Assembly (NCBI GenBank): GCA_023313575.1 | Contig: JAJTTP010000015.1 | Location: 930,001-994,000, forward strand | Length of the DNA: 64,000 bases | Source: Eutypella sp. D-1 | Lineage: Eukaryota; Ascomycota; Sordariomycetes; Xylariales; Diatrypaceae | Direction of reading: 5' to 3' | Part shown: piece after piece, positions 9,678 to 22,833 of the stretch | How positions within the stretch are numbered: position 1 is the first letter of the stretch | Layout: each line of letters begins with the position of its first letter | Translations under genes and position numbers: made by a program | Notes under the pieces: generated by a model | The model's database searches: none | The model's input: only the letters and a program-made list of their open reading frames with translations | What the model was told of the DNA's origin: nothing

Positions 9678-12600
9678 AGTCTAGCCAGCATGTTTTTGCG
9701 AGTGTCTCGGTATAAGGCCAGGTAAGCCTACGAGTATTGACCATACCAATCCTGTTTTATTGCTAGTAATACCATGTATTCCACGTTGTTGTTGATCATT
9801 TGTCGCATGTGCTAACTAAATAGTCAATCATACAGAGCTCTGTGATCATGCTGCCCAAAGCAGTGTTTTTGGAACCTCAATCAAGAGATGATCAGGATAA
9901 TACGAGTAACTAAGAGGTAGACAGCGGCACTACGTGATTATCAAGACTAAACGATGAGCCTCGTTCCCCGAGCTATTATTTCATTGTGCGGTGGTACGGG
10001 ACGCAAATGGAATGTTTTTAAATCCTTTGACCGGCCCCTTCCCTTTCAGCCAAGGTAGACATCGTTTCCCCAAGGGCCAACGGACTTTTCACTTAGCTTC
10101 ACACATGCTCGAGCTTTCTTTGTCAAGTAGTAAACGAGGGGTTTGGTTTTCCAAGACCACGCCTCCCCCCCCCCCCCAAACCACGTATTCGGAGCCCTTT
10201 CTAACTCAGAACAGCAAAAAAACATGTCCTTTCGGAGCCCAATCCAAGACAAGCATTGAGCCTGTTATCGCGTACGAGCTTCCAAAATAACAAAGGCTCA
10301 GAGCGTTCATCTCCTCGACTTATGTAGGTTGATTAAACATCGTCATGGATTGAATATGACGCTATAATCTGTTTTCACACGCCACTGAAGAAACGCAACC
10401 TATGTAAGGACTTCCTCTTATAGATAACATCCGATGCAACATAACTATCTAGAATCACGACAGTGCTTTGTTAGTTGACGAATCTTCAGATAAGATAGGC
10501 CCAATATTGGGGCCCTGATATTTGTTGATATAGATCCTTGGGGAGAAAGCGACGTCTCTGGCCACTCCCTGGCATAAACAGCTAAGAACAGCAGGTCGAT
10601 ACTTCACGACGTCTGATGGGCTTCTGCAGCTTTCCAGCACTCTGCCATCAGCGATACGGCAATGCAACGGCGTACCGCGGTGTCCCTCTAACGTAGAATT
10701 GCTCCACCCGCACTGCCCCCCTTAGACGTAGTGCTGGCAATGATTGATGTGTTGCAGAGTATCTTTTTCTCTGGGGCCCTTGGCAGGCTGGCAGGTCCGT
10801 GGGACGCCATCGGGCGGGCGCTGGGTGGGCGCACAGCGGGCTCGTGGGCGCAAGTCAGGGCTAAACTGACAAGCTTCTATGAAGTATGATAGAGAGGCGT
10901 GAGTAACAAGTGGCATGCAGTGACAAACCTGCAGTGTGGCGTGCAGAGTGCACAGTGGCTGTTGTTTGTCAGCGATGAGTATCCAATCTATTATACCCAG
11001 GGAGCAACGTCACTTTGCGACACTGCAAAAGCTTATTGGTATGTAGCATGGCCGACCTATCGGCTACCGCCTATCATCCGGTCACTTGGGACTATATAGT
11101 GCAGCAATTAGCAAGGCATGAGAGTTTGCGGGGGATCTGCATAGCATGTATTACCCACATAAAACACATCCAGACCAGCCAGACAGTATGACTGCAAGTT
11201 AACTTGAGTAAACGCATGACTGCGTGCGATCCCTACATTGCCGGTGACACGAAGAGCCCCGGGGCCCGGGGAGTTTAGGGATCCGGCGACGCATTACCCG
11301 TAGCCTATTATGAGCGAAAATATTTACATATACCCGCTGGATGGCGCACCATATAACTCCTACATTCTTCCAGATTACCGCAGCCGCGGGCGCAATAGCG
11401 ACGAGAACCGCAATAAGACTATCATGATTAATATCATTTGCGTCGCACCAAAGATCCTCTCGGCACCGATGGGCTTGGCCTCAGTCAGAATATCTACGTA
11501 CTCAGTAGGCTCGAGTACTTTGGGCAGCTCGTTGATTTCGCGCCCAGATAGCTGATCAACAAAAGCGCACTTAACAGAGATTTGATGCAGCTAAATGCTT
11601 AGATTTATATTTAGCACGTGGTAGTTAACCTGGAGACAAAAGGCTTTATATAGTAAGCCGCCAGCTAAGAGTAATTGTGCTTGCTACATTCGTCCAGCTT
11701 AGACCTGCAACATGGACCCCTCTCTCTTGAGAGAACCGGCCGCGAGAAGATATGTCAGGGGAGAAAGGAACACACCACCACTACCCATCACTTACTTGGT
11801 CCCGCCAATCGGCCGACAGGATCCCAGCAAACAGACCATTCTTGAGTTCGCCTATTATACGCGACGATCTTTATCACACAAATGTCGCATACATCGTAAC
11901 GAAAGGCGGCATCACTCGTTGGGTTTCTCTTCCTCACTCTTGCCCTTTATGACCTCCCCGCAAATGGCCGCGTCTAGATCATTGTCCAGTCGGAGAATCT
12001 CAAATTGTCTTCCAAGTCATCAGGGCAAGGAAACGCTAGAACGGACAGTAAGACAGGGGTTTCGGGGTTAAATAGAATAATTTTATCCGCTTTCGTTCTA
12101 ACTTCCGCATAATCGCCATTTTGGGGAGAACAATCGCGATGAAAAGGGAAACTGAGCCCAAGTTTATCTTCAATTGGGTTTCCGGCGTCTACGATCTCCA
12201 ACCATTCTGATGTCGCGCCAGCGGAGGGTGGTACGGAAACAAGCGAGCGTATCTATCCATCTGCAGTCACTTACACCACTCCTATTCACAAAAGACAAAC
12301 GATTAGCCAAACATTGACAAGATGTCCATATCACCCTCCATACTGAATAGGTAGGCCGTGATGCAGTTGCATACATGGTGGGTGAGCTGGTATCTGACCC
12401 CGACCATTTCGTGCATTAGTCTACATTATTCTCCTAGATTTCCAGGGGTAGTCCCGGGACGGTTAAGGGTTGGGATAGCTGCCACTACGTACATGGCAGT
12501 AATGGAATAATAAGGAACTTGCCACTCTTGGGTCATGTAATTCACGTGGAAAAGCCAGGCATCATCGTCTTCAATGCTTATGACCGCCAAGGACAAATAC

Positions 12601-13829
12601 CGGGATGGGTAGGGATCGGGAGTCCAGGTGGCAGCCCAGATGGCGGAGGTACCCTTTACCCTTGTCTGCTTGCCCGTCTGCCCGTCAGCCCTGTGTGGTT
12701 GACGACAACTCCATGTGTGTGTGTACTAGGTATAATTGGGAGGTAAACAACTGAAGCTCCACAAACCTTTGACTCGACCTTCCTCTGGTCGATGTCTAGA
12801 TATTTGACCCCATCCCTCCAATCCCCACTTCCGCCCGACCCCGGGCCCGTGAGTCCTATGGCGTCTCATGGCGACATATAATGTAGAATTGCCTATGTCA
12901 AGATAAATAATATGTACTACTAACTGCCTTCTTTTTAGAGCCATCTGCGTGAGGTGCAGTGGCGTCCCATCCCAATGTAAGACATGGTGTGGTTGATAGA
13001 GCATCCCGCGCTGTGCAACCCCCTCACATTTCTCTGAAGTAGAATGCCATGACATATGATCTGACTATACCCTGTATGGTGGGTACCTAGACTAGTCGCT
13101 GGTTATGCGCAACTCTCTCGACTCCGATCCATGGTAGGCCCGAACGGATAACATGTATACTGAACGGTTCTTGCTTGCGGGATGCGGTATCATGGGTACA
13201 GCCGAGATAGCTGTTGGAGAGCCGAATCGTCTTATCCCCGCGCTCGGGCTCTTTTCACATCCATTCCCTTTTGGGATCATGGAACTTCGTTGAGCGTAGT
13301 CGTCAAGGGGGTGGGCGGCGAGACAGAAGGTGGGCAAAGAGCAGACACGATGACGACGCCTTGCACTGAAGAAACGAGGATAATAAAATACCCAGCGCCG
13401 CCCACCGACATGGTCCATTATTATGCCCAGACATGCCATGTCCTGTCCAGGAAGGAAATTACGATCATACTACTCACAACTTGCTCATGGCATTTTTGGT
13501 TACTCGCTTGTATCTTGGATACCCACTCCTATGATTACTTAGCTGATACCTTCCATCTTCCATCTCAACTACCCTCAGTCCGGGCCCGACTGTCAGGCCA
13601 AATCTTATGAGTCGGATGTATATGTCGCCAACTCCGAGCTGATCTTCTCTCTCGCGTCTTGTCAGTAAGACTAATACCAACTTCCTTCTTTTAAAGAAAG
13701 AAAAGTTATATATATAAGGAGCTTGTGGCGTGAAGGCGGCCTTCGATAGGGAACAATATCCATTCCTTACACGCTGGTATAACACACAAACCCCTACATC
13801 TTTTCGTTGGATATAAAGACGCAATACCT
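9678..13829. other. Intergenic, no supported gene
   Basis: About 4.2 kb. It contains a 13-base C run at 10165-10177 and a small hairpin-like sequence (GGCTTTATATAGTAAGCC) near 11642-11659. Several open frames of 60-140 codons occur on both strands, but none has a recognisable domain, signal peptide or convincing splice sites. Confidence 0.5.
13706..13718 (+). promoter_or_regulatory. Likely TATA box of ferric reductase
   Basis: An alternating TATATATATAAG stretch lies about 115 nt before the ATG at 13830. I saw no clear ATCWGATAA site of the iron GATA repressor type in the 300 bases before the start. Confidence 0.5.
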
Positions 13830-15930
13830 ATGGCTTTCGACGAGAAGCATATCACCATGAGATCAACGGAAGGTCATGGGTGGGGACAACACGGCCCTCA
13901 GGAACCATGGCTAGCTGCGAGACAGAAGATCCACGAGGCGGCTATGGTACGCTATGCGGCGTGCTTGGGCGCCCTTGTAATGCTCTTCATCGTGGTTAAC
14001 TTAGTGAGAGTCATTGCAACCAAGTCCCGCTTGACGGGTAACTATATCTTCCAACCTTTCACTATCCTCTCAAGGTTCGTACCAAAAATTACCAGCTTGC
14101 CCGTGGATTGCGTAACTAACACGGCATAGGCTTTTCAGGAGGGTTCTCATACGCGATATAGCTTTCTTCTCATCCGTCGGGCATGCCATTCTCGTCGTCA
14201 TTTATTTCGGTCTGAATCTCGCCTTCTTGTTGTATGGTCTCACAGATTATCTCAAGATGACGAACTGGTCTTCTCGGTTAGGCTGGTAAGTTCCCCACAT
14301 ACTAGTCGCTCGTTCGGTGTTCCCTAACGTCTAGATGGATAGGCTGTCTGCGGGAAACATGGTCCTAGTTGTCTTCTTGGCGTTGAAGAACACCCCTCTT
14401 GCATTCCTCACGGCTTACTCCTATGAACGGCTCAACTGTCTACACCAGATTGCCGGGTATACGGCTGTCGTGCAAGGCATCATTCATGGTGTGATATATG
14501 TCGTCTATTTTGCCCAACATCAAAACTGGGAGGTTATTCATGAGGACATCGTCGTCATTGCCTATCCCCTACTCGCGGCCCTTGTGTTCATGATATTGGC
14601 TGGCATGATACTCAAGCGCTTCAACTATGAAGCGTTTTACGTCATCCACATCGCACTATTCGTTCTCATTGTCATTACATTAGGTTTACACCGGCCAAAT
14701 ATCGATCCCGAGAAGATCCTAATCGCCACGTTGTTAATGGCGGCACTATGGGTCTCGGACCGTTTTATACGCCTAGGCCGACTTGTTTACAACAGTTTCA
14801 ATAACACGGCGGCCGTATATCCTCTTCCAAACGGTGGTACCAGGATTGTCTTCAAGAAACCTCTGGTGCGAGCTCGACCAGGAAAGCACTGCTACGTCTG
14901 GCTTCCGCAGATCCGTGCTTTCGAGACACACCCTTTTACGATTGTATCCAGTGACCCCCTGGAACTTGTAAGTGGCTCGATCCTCTCGTTGTACTACCCA
15001 ACTCAGATCTCTACACCTGGGGATTCTGAGACGATTTCTTGCGCTCTCTATCCATCCCGAGACAGTTGTTTTATATATGTCCCGTCGCTATCGTACACAT
15101 TCTGACTACGTGCTGTCTATAGGTCATCAATACGTATAGCGGTTTCACGAAAGACCTTCATGCCTATGCCAATGCAAAACCCGGAGCTATCCTGAAGGCC
15201 TCACTTGAAGGTCCATACGGGACTAATCCAGACCCAATCAGCTACGACAAGGTTGTGTTAGTTGCTGGCGGAGCTGGCGCCACCTTCACGTTCGGGCTGG
15301 CCGCGGATATGCTACGACGAATGAACGAGGACTCGAAGCAGACGATCGAGTTCATCTGGGCGGTTAAAAGACATGGTAAGATTAGCATGCTTCTGTACCG
15401 ATTAGGTCGTTTCACTGATCCAGTCAAACCTAGATAACCTGTCTTGGTTCACCCAACACCTGAGCCATATCCGTACACACATCCATGCTCCTAAAGTTGC
15501 TCTTAAAGTCCACCTCACTAGCATCTCCCCTCCCTCGATATCAGATCAAGAAAGATCAGGGTCGGAGAAGCTCGATGATGAGCTTGGACCTACCGTGTCA
15601 ATGGACGAGAAGGAGACCGAGGTTTCGCTATCCATCGCTAGACCAAAGCCTGCAACCCTTCGCGAAGATCCGGAGAAAGACGCTATCATGAGCGACTCGG
15701 AGAAGTCCACGGTACCTTCGACGGTGAATGACATACCCCTGGTATACGGGAGGCCCGACACAGCGAGCCTAATCAAGGAGGCGGTCCAGTCCGTTGCCAA
15801 GGATCAGAGAGTCCTGGTTGCTGCCTGCGGTCCTACCGGCCTAATAGAAGTAGTCCGGGATACCGCGGCCAGTTGCATCCGGGCAAATGGTCCTGCAGTT
15901 GAGCTCCACTGTGAGCATTTTGGCTGGTGA
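13830..15930 (+). CDS. Ferric/cupric reductase transmembrane component (FRE family)
   Basis: I read five exons: 13830-14074, 14139-14285, 14343-14967, 15123-15375 and 15434-15930, giving 588 residues. The second acceptor could instead be 14130, which adds three residues. The protein has an N-terminal membrane domain with two heme-type His pairs, H165/H179 and H233/H247, each spaced H-x13-H. The FAD motif HPFTI is at 327-331. The NADPH site includes VLVAGGAGATFTFG, and a C-terminal CGPTG is followed by a final Trp. The reaction, known for the family, is NADPH-dependent reduction of extracellular Fe3+ or Cu2+ by electrons passed through FAD and two hemes in the plasma membrane. A 68-residue Ser/Glu-rich insert at about 456-523 sits inside the nucleotide-binding domain. 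No iron permease or ferroxidase gene is adjacent. Confidence 0.92.
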
Positions 15931-18900
15931 TCGTCGGAGGGGATTCTGAAGGCGTTATAGGTGGGAAGGTTTAAGGGATGATTAGACGGGGCGCTGTGTG
16001 GCGTTCCATGTATACAGGATTGATACCACTGAACATCGGTCGACAAATGGCATAACTTTGTCGGAATAAACGTCGGTGTGCCAGTAGGCCGGAAGCACAC
16101 ATATCATCGAATCATCTGTCCATACACTATCTCTACGTGGGGTGATTTATCTTCCATCCTTCAATGACTAGACTTCGTTTTGCCCAACCTCTCACCCATA
16201 CAGATTTTCCCCTCTTACCTACTAGAGATTATCATCAAGCCCGAACCCATTTAGCTGTAAGTTTTCGAGCTTCTGGTAAGGACAGGATATATCTCCCTCT
16301 TGCAATTCCTATTCATGCCTCCTTTATCGTTCCTGTAATTCGTTATGCCGTTACTACTCTCATTGCCCTTCTCCCCACACTCGAAGTACTGTGTCACCGA
16401 GTGCAAGCCGAATTCTCCTTGGCAGCAGTCAATCGACAGGTTACATGCCGCACTGTCCCACAAGCTTCGAACTATGCGTCCTGTGTGTGTGTGTGTGTGT
16501 GTGCCTCAGTACGCGATCTGAGTGCTACCACTTTACGCATCGGTTATACAAAGATATATTAGAAAAGAGCCTGAGAAACATAGAGTACCCGATATGGAGA
16601 GACCATCGACGAAAACGAAACGTGCGGAATTTTCCATGAAGCCAAGCCTCATGTAACGGTGGCTTTTGGTGACTGATGTCTGCAGGAGGGCTGAAACAGA
16701 TGCACAGTACTGTCACGAATCGTTTCTCACGGAAAGAAATGTAAAGTAGCCTACGAATCTTGCGTGGGGGGCACCATTCGTGAGTGTTTATGGGCCACAT
16801 GTGAAATTTGAGAAATCTCGATCGATAGGGTGTCTTGTTTCTGCCGAACAGCCCTATAGAAGGGGAGTACAGACAGACAGGTAAGCAACGTACGTATTAA
16901 GGTGCGTGTGCGCGTCTGCCAGCCCTACCCGGAACCATATGGAGTCTACGTTGTTCTTCGCGTGATGACACGTACGTAAATGCGTTTTATCATGGCCACC
17001 TAATCCATAACGCGTGTGCACGCATACGTGGATTGAGTTATCTCTCCGGATATCCGATAAGATAGATAATGGGGACGACCGAAGCTGCTTATCCTTTCGT
17101 AAGCAGGGAGTCAGCCCGGTCTGCCCCTGAAAAGCATAGATACTTAGAGACTTCGTATGCTGTTCAACCTCGAGACCATAACCGGCTAGGGCTCATCTCC
17201 CAACCGATCAGCCCGCGGGTCAGGTCTAAATAATGGCACCCGGTACGAGGAGTCTAGACGTTGTGTTACTCTGAAAAGGTGCCGCGGAGCACGCTACATC
17301 CAGAGAGCATGAGGAGTGGAAGCCGCGTGGGTACAACCGATAATAATCTCCTTGTTTACTTGGCATGTTTCTCAAGACCGTACCCGGCTGTTTAGCATCG
17401 GGAATATTCACGGAGTATGACCTCACATGTAAGCTCTCTCGGACTCGAAATCTTGACGACAAATCAACGGACTTACCCCTCGATTGCAGAATGGCGGCGG
17501 CGTGTACTCGGTGTTGAGGCGTTGGCGTTGGTGAATCAGTGCGGGACATGCAGATCATGTTATGCTCTTGTAATCCATGTACGAGTTCTCGTTATTATAT
17601 ACGTCGCTACAAATAAAATCCATGATAATAGTAGGCAGATAATAAGAGTATATATGAAATGTCTTGGGGTAGACAGGCGCCACCAGGGTCCCCTTAACGG
17701 GACGGGTCAATCTGGAACAGTTAGTATAGAACGCCCGAGGCGTCCAGAATCACACCTTTGATTGCGCGTGGCGCTTAGCCCCTGACGCGGATGGCGTGCG
17801 ACAGAGTTATGTCCATTCGATAACGAGGTGTCGCGATGCGAAGATACTGCAAACTGTACTTGTAGGCGGGTATGATATTAAACCGGTCTTATCGTTGCAC
17901 CAAATGTGAATTCGAGCTGGCGATGATCACCCTTATGGCAGTATAACTTGAGAACGTGTAAACTGGAAGACCACCCGTAGATCTCTTGACTGATGCCACT
18001 GGAGATGCCGTATCACGTCCGCCGTCGGACCGAACCGACAAGCTCAGCTGCTTTTTTAAGGAGGCAAGGAGGATAATCAAGGGGCATGTCATAGGCAGCC
18101 CTGGCTAGAAGAACACGCTTTAACATAGGATCAAAGACCGGGGCCCAGCCCCCAGTTACAGTTGCCCGGTAGATACGGTCATAGCCGGTGGAGTCGGGGC
18201 TCGGGTTAGGACCGTTTCCGGCCCCCTCGGACGTCCTACGAGTATTATATACAGGCCTACCCCATATTTAGTGTCGGCCGAAGGTTAAAGGCTACTAGGC
18301 TATCTTGACTAACAATGGATACAACAGCCTCGTTCGTTGCCAACCCCAATATATACAGAAGGTAAGACAAAGATCCCACCGCGCATTTACTATTTTATAT
18401 TCGGACCATTACCCGACATTATAAGTAACTACCCCAAATTCAAGGGAGGAGAGAAGACCTAAGATGTTGCAAAAGGCATGGCGCGGCCCGCTTCTCCGCT
18501 CCAGTGTCCTGACCACCTCCGTGGGGCGGGTTGGCAAGCCATCTATTAACCCCTGAAAAGCTCCACCCTTAGTCAGGTCTTTGAAAGCGGCCCCGGATTA
18601 CGGAGTACGGAACTCAGAAACCCAGAGTTAAATCATGTAAAGTCGGGTATTGTGACGCTGAGGTTAGAATCGGGTGGTAAGAAAGGTAACATCCCAATAT
18701 TCTCGCGTTTCTTCTTTCCGTTAATCGCTTACTTCTCATTCATACAAACAGGCCTGGCACGAACCCCAACCCAGTATCATCGAGAACCCACTGAACTCCA
18801 TTTAGTTGCATGGTTACTTCGTACATACTCGCTTGCCTAGCTCTCGGTATTCTCCCAAGCCATGCCAAGAAGACTCCAATTCTGTACCTTATAGAATACG

Positions 18901-19769
18901 CATTCTTCTCCGCACGCCACGGCACGGAACTAAGCAAAAACGAGTAAGCATGATCCTATTGGCAGTCGGCATGGATCTACCTGTCTATGGTCAACTAACG
19001 AAAAACGGTCCGTTGCTTCTCCACGATGGGAGCCAGTTCCCCAGACCAAGCTCGGCGAGAAGGACCGAATGCAAGCAGCTAGCTACATGACTTGATACCT
19101 TGGACAGCGCCGGGCACTTGCTAGTTGGCGGTAGTTGGCGGGCTTCAACGATGTTGCGGTGTATCAAAAAGCATGCTTTTCTAGATTTTATTTCAACAGG
19201 ATCGTTATGTATGCGCATTATGTACCAGCCATCTCAGGCATGACAGAAGTTCTCTAACCTCTCCGCGGAGTATGCACAGCATGACACACTTGACAAGCTA
19301 GAGAAACCCTCCATAATCCAGACCCCTTCGAAACACTTAGTCGTACATGAATGGCTATACTGCCAATAGTAAAGAGGTAGGTACGTAGGCAGGTAGAACT
19401 CGTACACAACAAATTGATTCGCGGCCAAAGGATCCCGTATAATACACACCAGGTAGCCATCGCTACCAAAGAAGATGGCACAGGGCCGAGATGCCTCATA
19501 CTCAACAGACATTATGTTGCTGCTGACCCATGATTAGCCGACATGTGCAAACCTTTTCTCCGTTTGTGCATCAAAACTCCAAATGTATACGCCATAGCCA
19601 TGTTCCATATCCACGTAATATCGTTCATTTCCCGCTCCTCACGTAACCCTCGCTAGAAGAAAAAAGAAGACTGTTGTTGGGCGAGTCTGGCTCGCCTAAC
19701 GGAATCGCTCTCTGAAAGAAAAGGAATAGCTGATAGAGGGTCGACTAAGTTCTGTAGAGTATGTGCATC
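15931..19769. other. Intergenic between convergent genes
   Basis: This lies between the ferric reductase and the Zn2Cys6 factor. It holds a (TG)11 microsatellite and scattered GATA hexamers near 17046-17100. Short open frames here lack any family resemblance. Confidence 0.5.
16482..16503. repeat. (TG)11 microsatellite
   Basis: Eleven perfect TG units seen directly. Confidence 0.95.
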
Positions 19770-22700
19770 CTACCCCTGGGCGCCGGCCAGGAAGAAATCG
19801 AGTTCGTTGCCCTGACCCCTCGCATGCTCGTTCTCCGCGAGCTGCTCCAGAAGGCTCAGGAAGGGATCCTTCTCCTCGCCGCCAGCGGAGGGGCCTGTGC
19901 CGGTGCTCCCGTTGTGGCTGCGGGTTTCATCAGGACTCGGCGCCGCATTGAGGTTTGCGTTAGCATTGGCGTTGGCGTTAGAATTCGCGTTAGAACCCGC
20001 CTTGCGCTCCTCGTCACCCCCTTGCCATGGCGCCGGTGACGAGAAAGTGTTAGTCGGCACTGTCCCGAACATTGGGTCGAACCCGCTGCTACCTCCACCA
20101 CCAGGAGTTGGGTAGTGGTAAGGGGGTGTGAACGGGCCGGCCCCTACCGCAGACATTTGCTGCGTCGATTGCTGTGGGGAAAGGCCGAATCCGGCTGCCG
20201 CTGCCGCCGCCGCAGCTGCAGCGTCCGCGGCCGCGTCGTCGATAGAGTCCCGCACCTGTGACATGGAGTGCTGCCCAGCATGAATGGGTATATGTTCTAG
20301 CTGGGGTGGTAAGCCATGCGAAGTTGGGATCAGGGGTGCTGAATGGGGCCCAGCGGAGAATGAGTATTGGCGTGGGCGGTTGCCAGGTCCTGGGGTAAGA
20401 AGCGAATCGTTCGGGCCATTGTTGAATGTCAAGATGTTCCTGATCTCAGGTCGTTTGCGTTCAATGGTCGCCGTGCTCTTTCGCTTGAGACTGGGCCTCT
20501 CCTGCATCGCATCTGTTCCTCCATTTGCCCGGGGAGCATATAAATCATACCCTGGGTATGTATCCGTCGTGAAGTCGACAACGACATCCGAGAGGCTTAG
20601 ATTCGCAGCGTCAAATGTAAACGTCCGTCCGCCTGGCCCGCCGATGTTTGAATAGCGGTCGAAGAAATCCTCGAGGTGGAACACCGGCGAGTATCTCATG
20701 GGGTTGCTCGAGAGGCTCTTGACAAGCTCGGTGTGGGCGTTGTAGATGCCCTGCAGTGTCTCCCGCTGATGCTGTACGCTGGCCCAAGCATACCTCAGCT
20801 CACTTAGCTGCTGCATTTCTCGCGACAGGAATTCAGCAGATGCCGTAAACGCGGTCATGTCCCCATTCAGTACATTCTTCTTATAGTGTGCCCCGTGTAT
20901 ATGCACCGTCCCAGCCGTGCAGATACAATAACCCACAAAAGCAGGCCACTCTATTGTGGCTGTTTGCTTTCCTAATTCGACCAACTCTGCGACCGCATTG
21001 GCGTGTAGAAAACACATGTTTGTGGCTTCTATTTGCCAAGATTGGTGTTGACCCGTCCCGGCCAGCTCGGCAAGGTCAATGGGGAGAAACGGTCTGTATA
21101 TAAGGCAGTGAATCAAATGATAAATGAGTTTGCTGAGCACGAGGACTGTAGAATCAGGCTGGCCGAACAGAGCGTCCAAGCTGGAAAACACATCTTCCGT
21201 ACCTGAGGCCCAAACGTCGAGGTCCTGTCGAATTTTCGAAAGGTTGGAGAGCGAATGCCAAGGGAAATGAGAGTCGCCCTTGACACCGCCCGCAGCAAGG
21301 TACCGATTTGTGATTCCCAGTATACGGCTGATGTCTATAAGCATTCCACTACTACCCTGCGACTTTTTGCCGCTCCCCTGGAAATATTGCAAGTTCGAAC
21401 CGTTCTGGAAAAACTCTCCCTCGATTGGTAAGGCGCTAGGGTTGGGAGACCAACATGGAAGACGTAGAAGAATCGTCTTGTCGCTTATGAGACATGGACG
21501 TTTCGAGCCACAGGCCATAAACCTGTCAAGAAGGTAGCATGACCAGAATAGCCGTCTCCGCATCTCACGTTCTACTGCCGTAATGCTGGTATGCATGCCG
21601 ACCTCCCGATGGAGCTCTAGTGCCATGGCCATCCCGACTGCATTTGCTGTATGAACATCAGTATCCAAGCAAGTGTCATGTTTCCATATCAAATTCCCAC
21701 CGAGATTCGATGGAACAAGAGGGTCGCGTACTCATTAGCATATAAGCCTTCCTTCCTTTCCCCGCTGCGGTGAACGCGGTCACGAGCAAAAGTAAAGCCT
21801 GGAGAGCATCTACCGACGGTTCATCCGTATCGATCTCTCTCCTTGATCGCGAGGCATAGTCCTCGCTTAGTTTGATAGCGGACTGGTAGCCAGCGGGATG
21901 AGGTGTGTACCTGAACAATCTTAGTCACAATGAACAGCGGCCACTTGGCGATAGTACTCACCGAGCAGCAACAGCATATACAGCATGTACTAAATAGTCC
22001 GGGAGTTGGTTGAGCTGCAACCGCTGTCGTACAGAGGATTCATCGAGGATATGGTAGGGTTTCGCATGAAACCGGGTAAAATAAGTATCGAGAAGTGCCT
22101 CCCCTTGTACACCTGGCGAAGGCTCACTAGTGGCTATTGGGGAATATGCGGTGGCCTCGGCAGACGGGTCCATCGCTCTCGTGGTGTCTAAGGCTGGTCG
22201 TTTCGGTCTGGGTTCCGATGTTTCTGTTTCTGGTGCTGCTGCTACTAACACGCCAGTCCCAGACGTGGATTCCTCTGCAGTAGTGGGTGATGACTCTTCC
22301 GTGGGCGAGGCATCTTTTTTCTGGTCCTTGAGCCGCGCCTCGAGCCCATCTACTCGCTTAAGTAAGGCTTCCAGCACATCTGTTTTCGGGCCACGTTTCT
22401 TTGGTACAGCATCTGTAAACGCCCAGCAACAAGAAGTCAGTTGATGGCCAAATTCGACAGGCCTTCATACGGATGCCATATGGCAGAGGATGCGTTGTCC
22501 ACGAACCGTAAATGCATGGGCACTGGAAGACTTGGCAAGCTTCGCAGGCGGGACGCAGGCGGTTGCATTTGATCTGTATTGCAATTGCTACTGGTTAGAG
22601 TCTGAACTGAAATGTCTCGATAATCCGGCAGTCCACGGGTTTCGGCCGGGAGAGTGTCGACGAACCTTTCGCTTCCTGCATGATTTGCAATTCATAGATT

Positions 22701-22833
22701 CTCGGGGTTCATTACTCATGCGCCGAGCCGGTAGACGCTCAATTCCAACTTGAGGCCGCGACATGGTGACTGGATGGACTCCAGAAAGGGATGTCACGCT
22801 CATACTCATCGATTCGACGGTAGACGTGACCAT
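19770..22833 (-). CDS. Zn2Cys6 fungal-specific transcription factor
   Basis: I read five exons on the minus strand: 22833-22666, 22573-22507, 22412-21962, 21910-21732 and 21646-19770. Phases close to 913 residues. The zinc cluster is formed across the first intron and has the canonical spacing C-x2-C-x6-C-x6-C-x2-C-x6-C at residues 49-76. It is followed by a basic linker (PKKRGPKTD) and a short leucine-bearing coiled coil that should mediate dimerisation. The fungal middle homology domain spans roughly 190-430, with ALQALLLL, the AYML helix and [17 protein letters not shown]. The C-terminal third is low complexity: an Ala run, Gln/Ser/Pro-rich stretches and an Asn-Ala repeat. It should act in the nucleus on CGG-type half sites; the target genes cannot be inferred. 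The first ATG of the cluster exon could also be an internal one at 22764. Confidence 0.92.
22574..22665 (-). other. Intron 1 splitting the zinc cluster
   Basis: Donor GTTCGT at 22665 and acceptor ATACAG ending at 22574; phase 0. Splicing joins CKSCRKRK to [10 protein letters not shown], which restores all six zinc-ligand cysteines. Confidence 0.88.
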
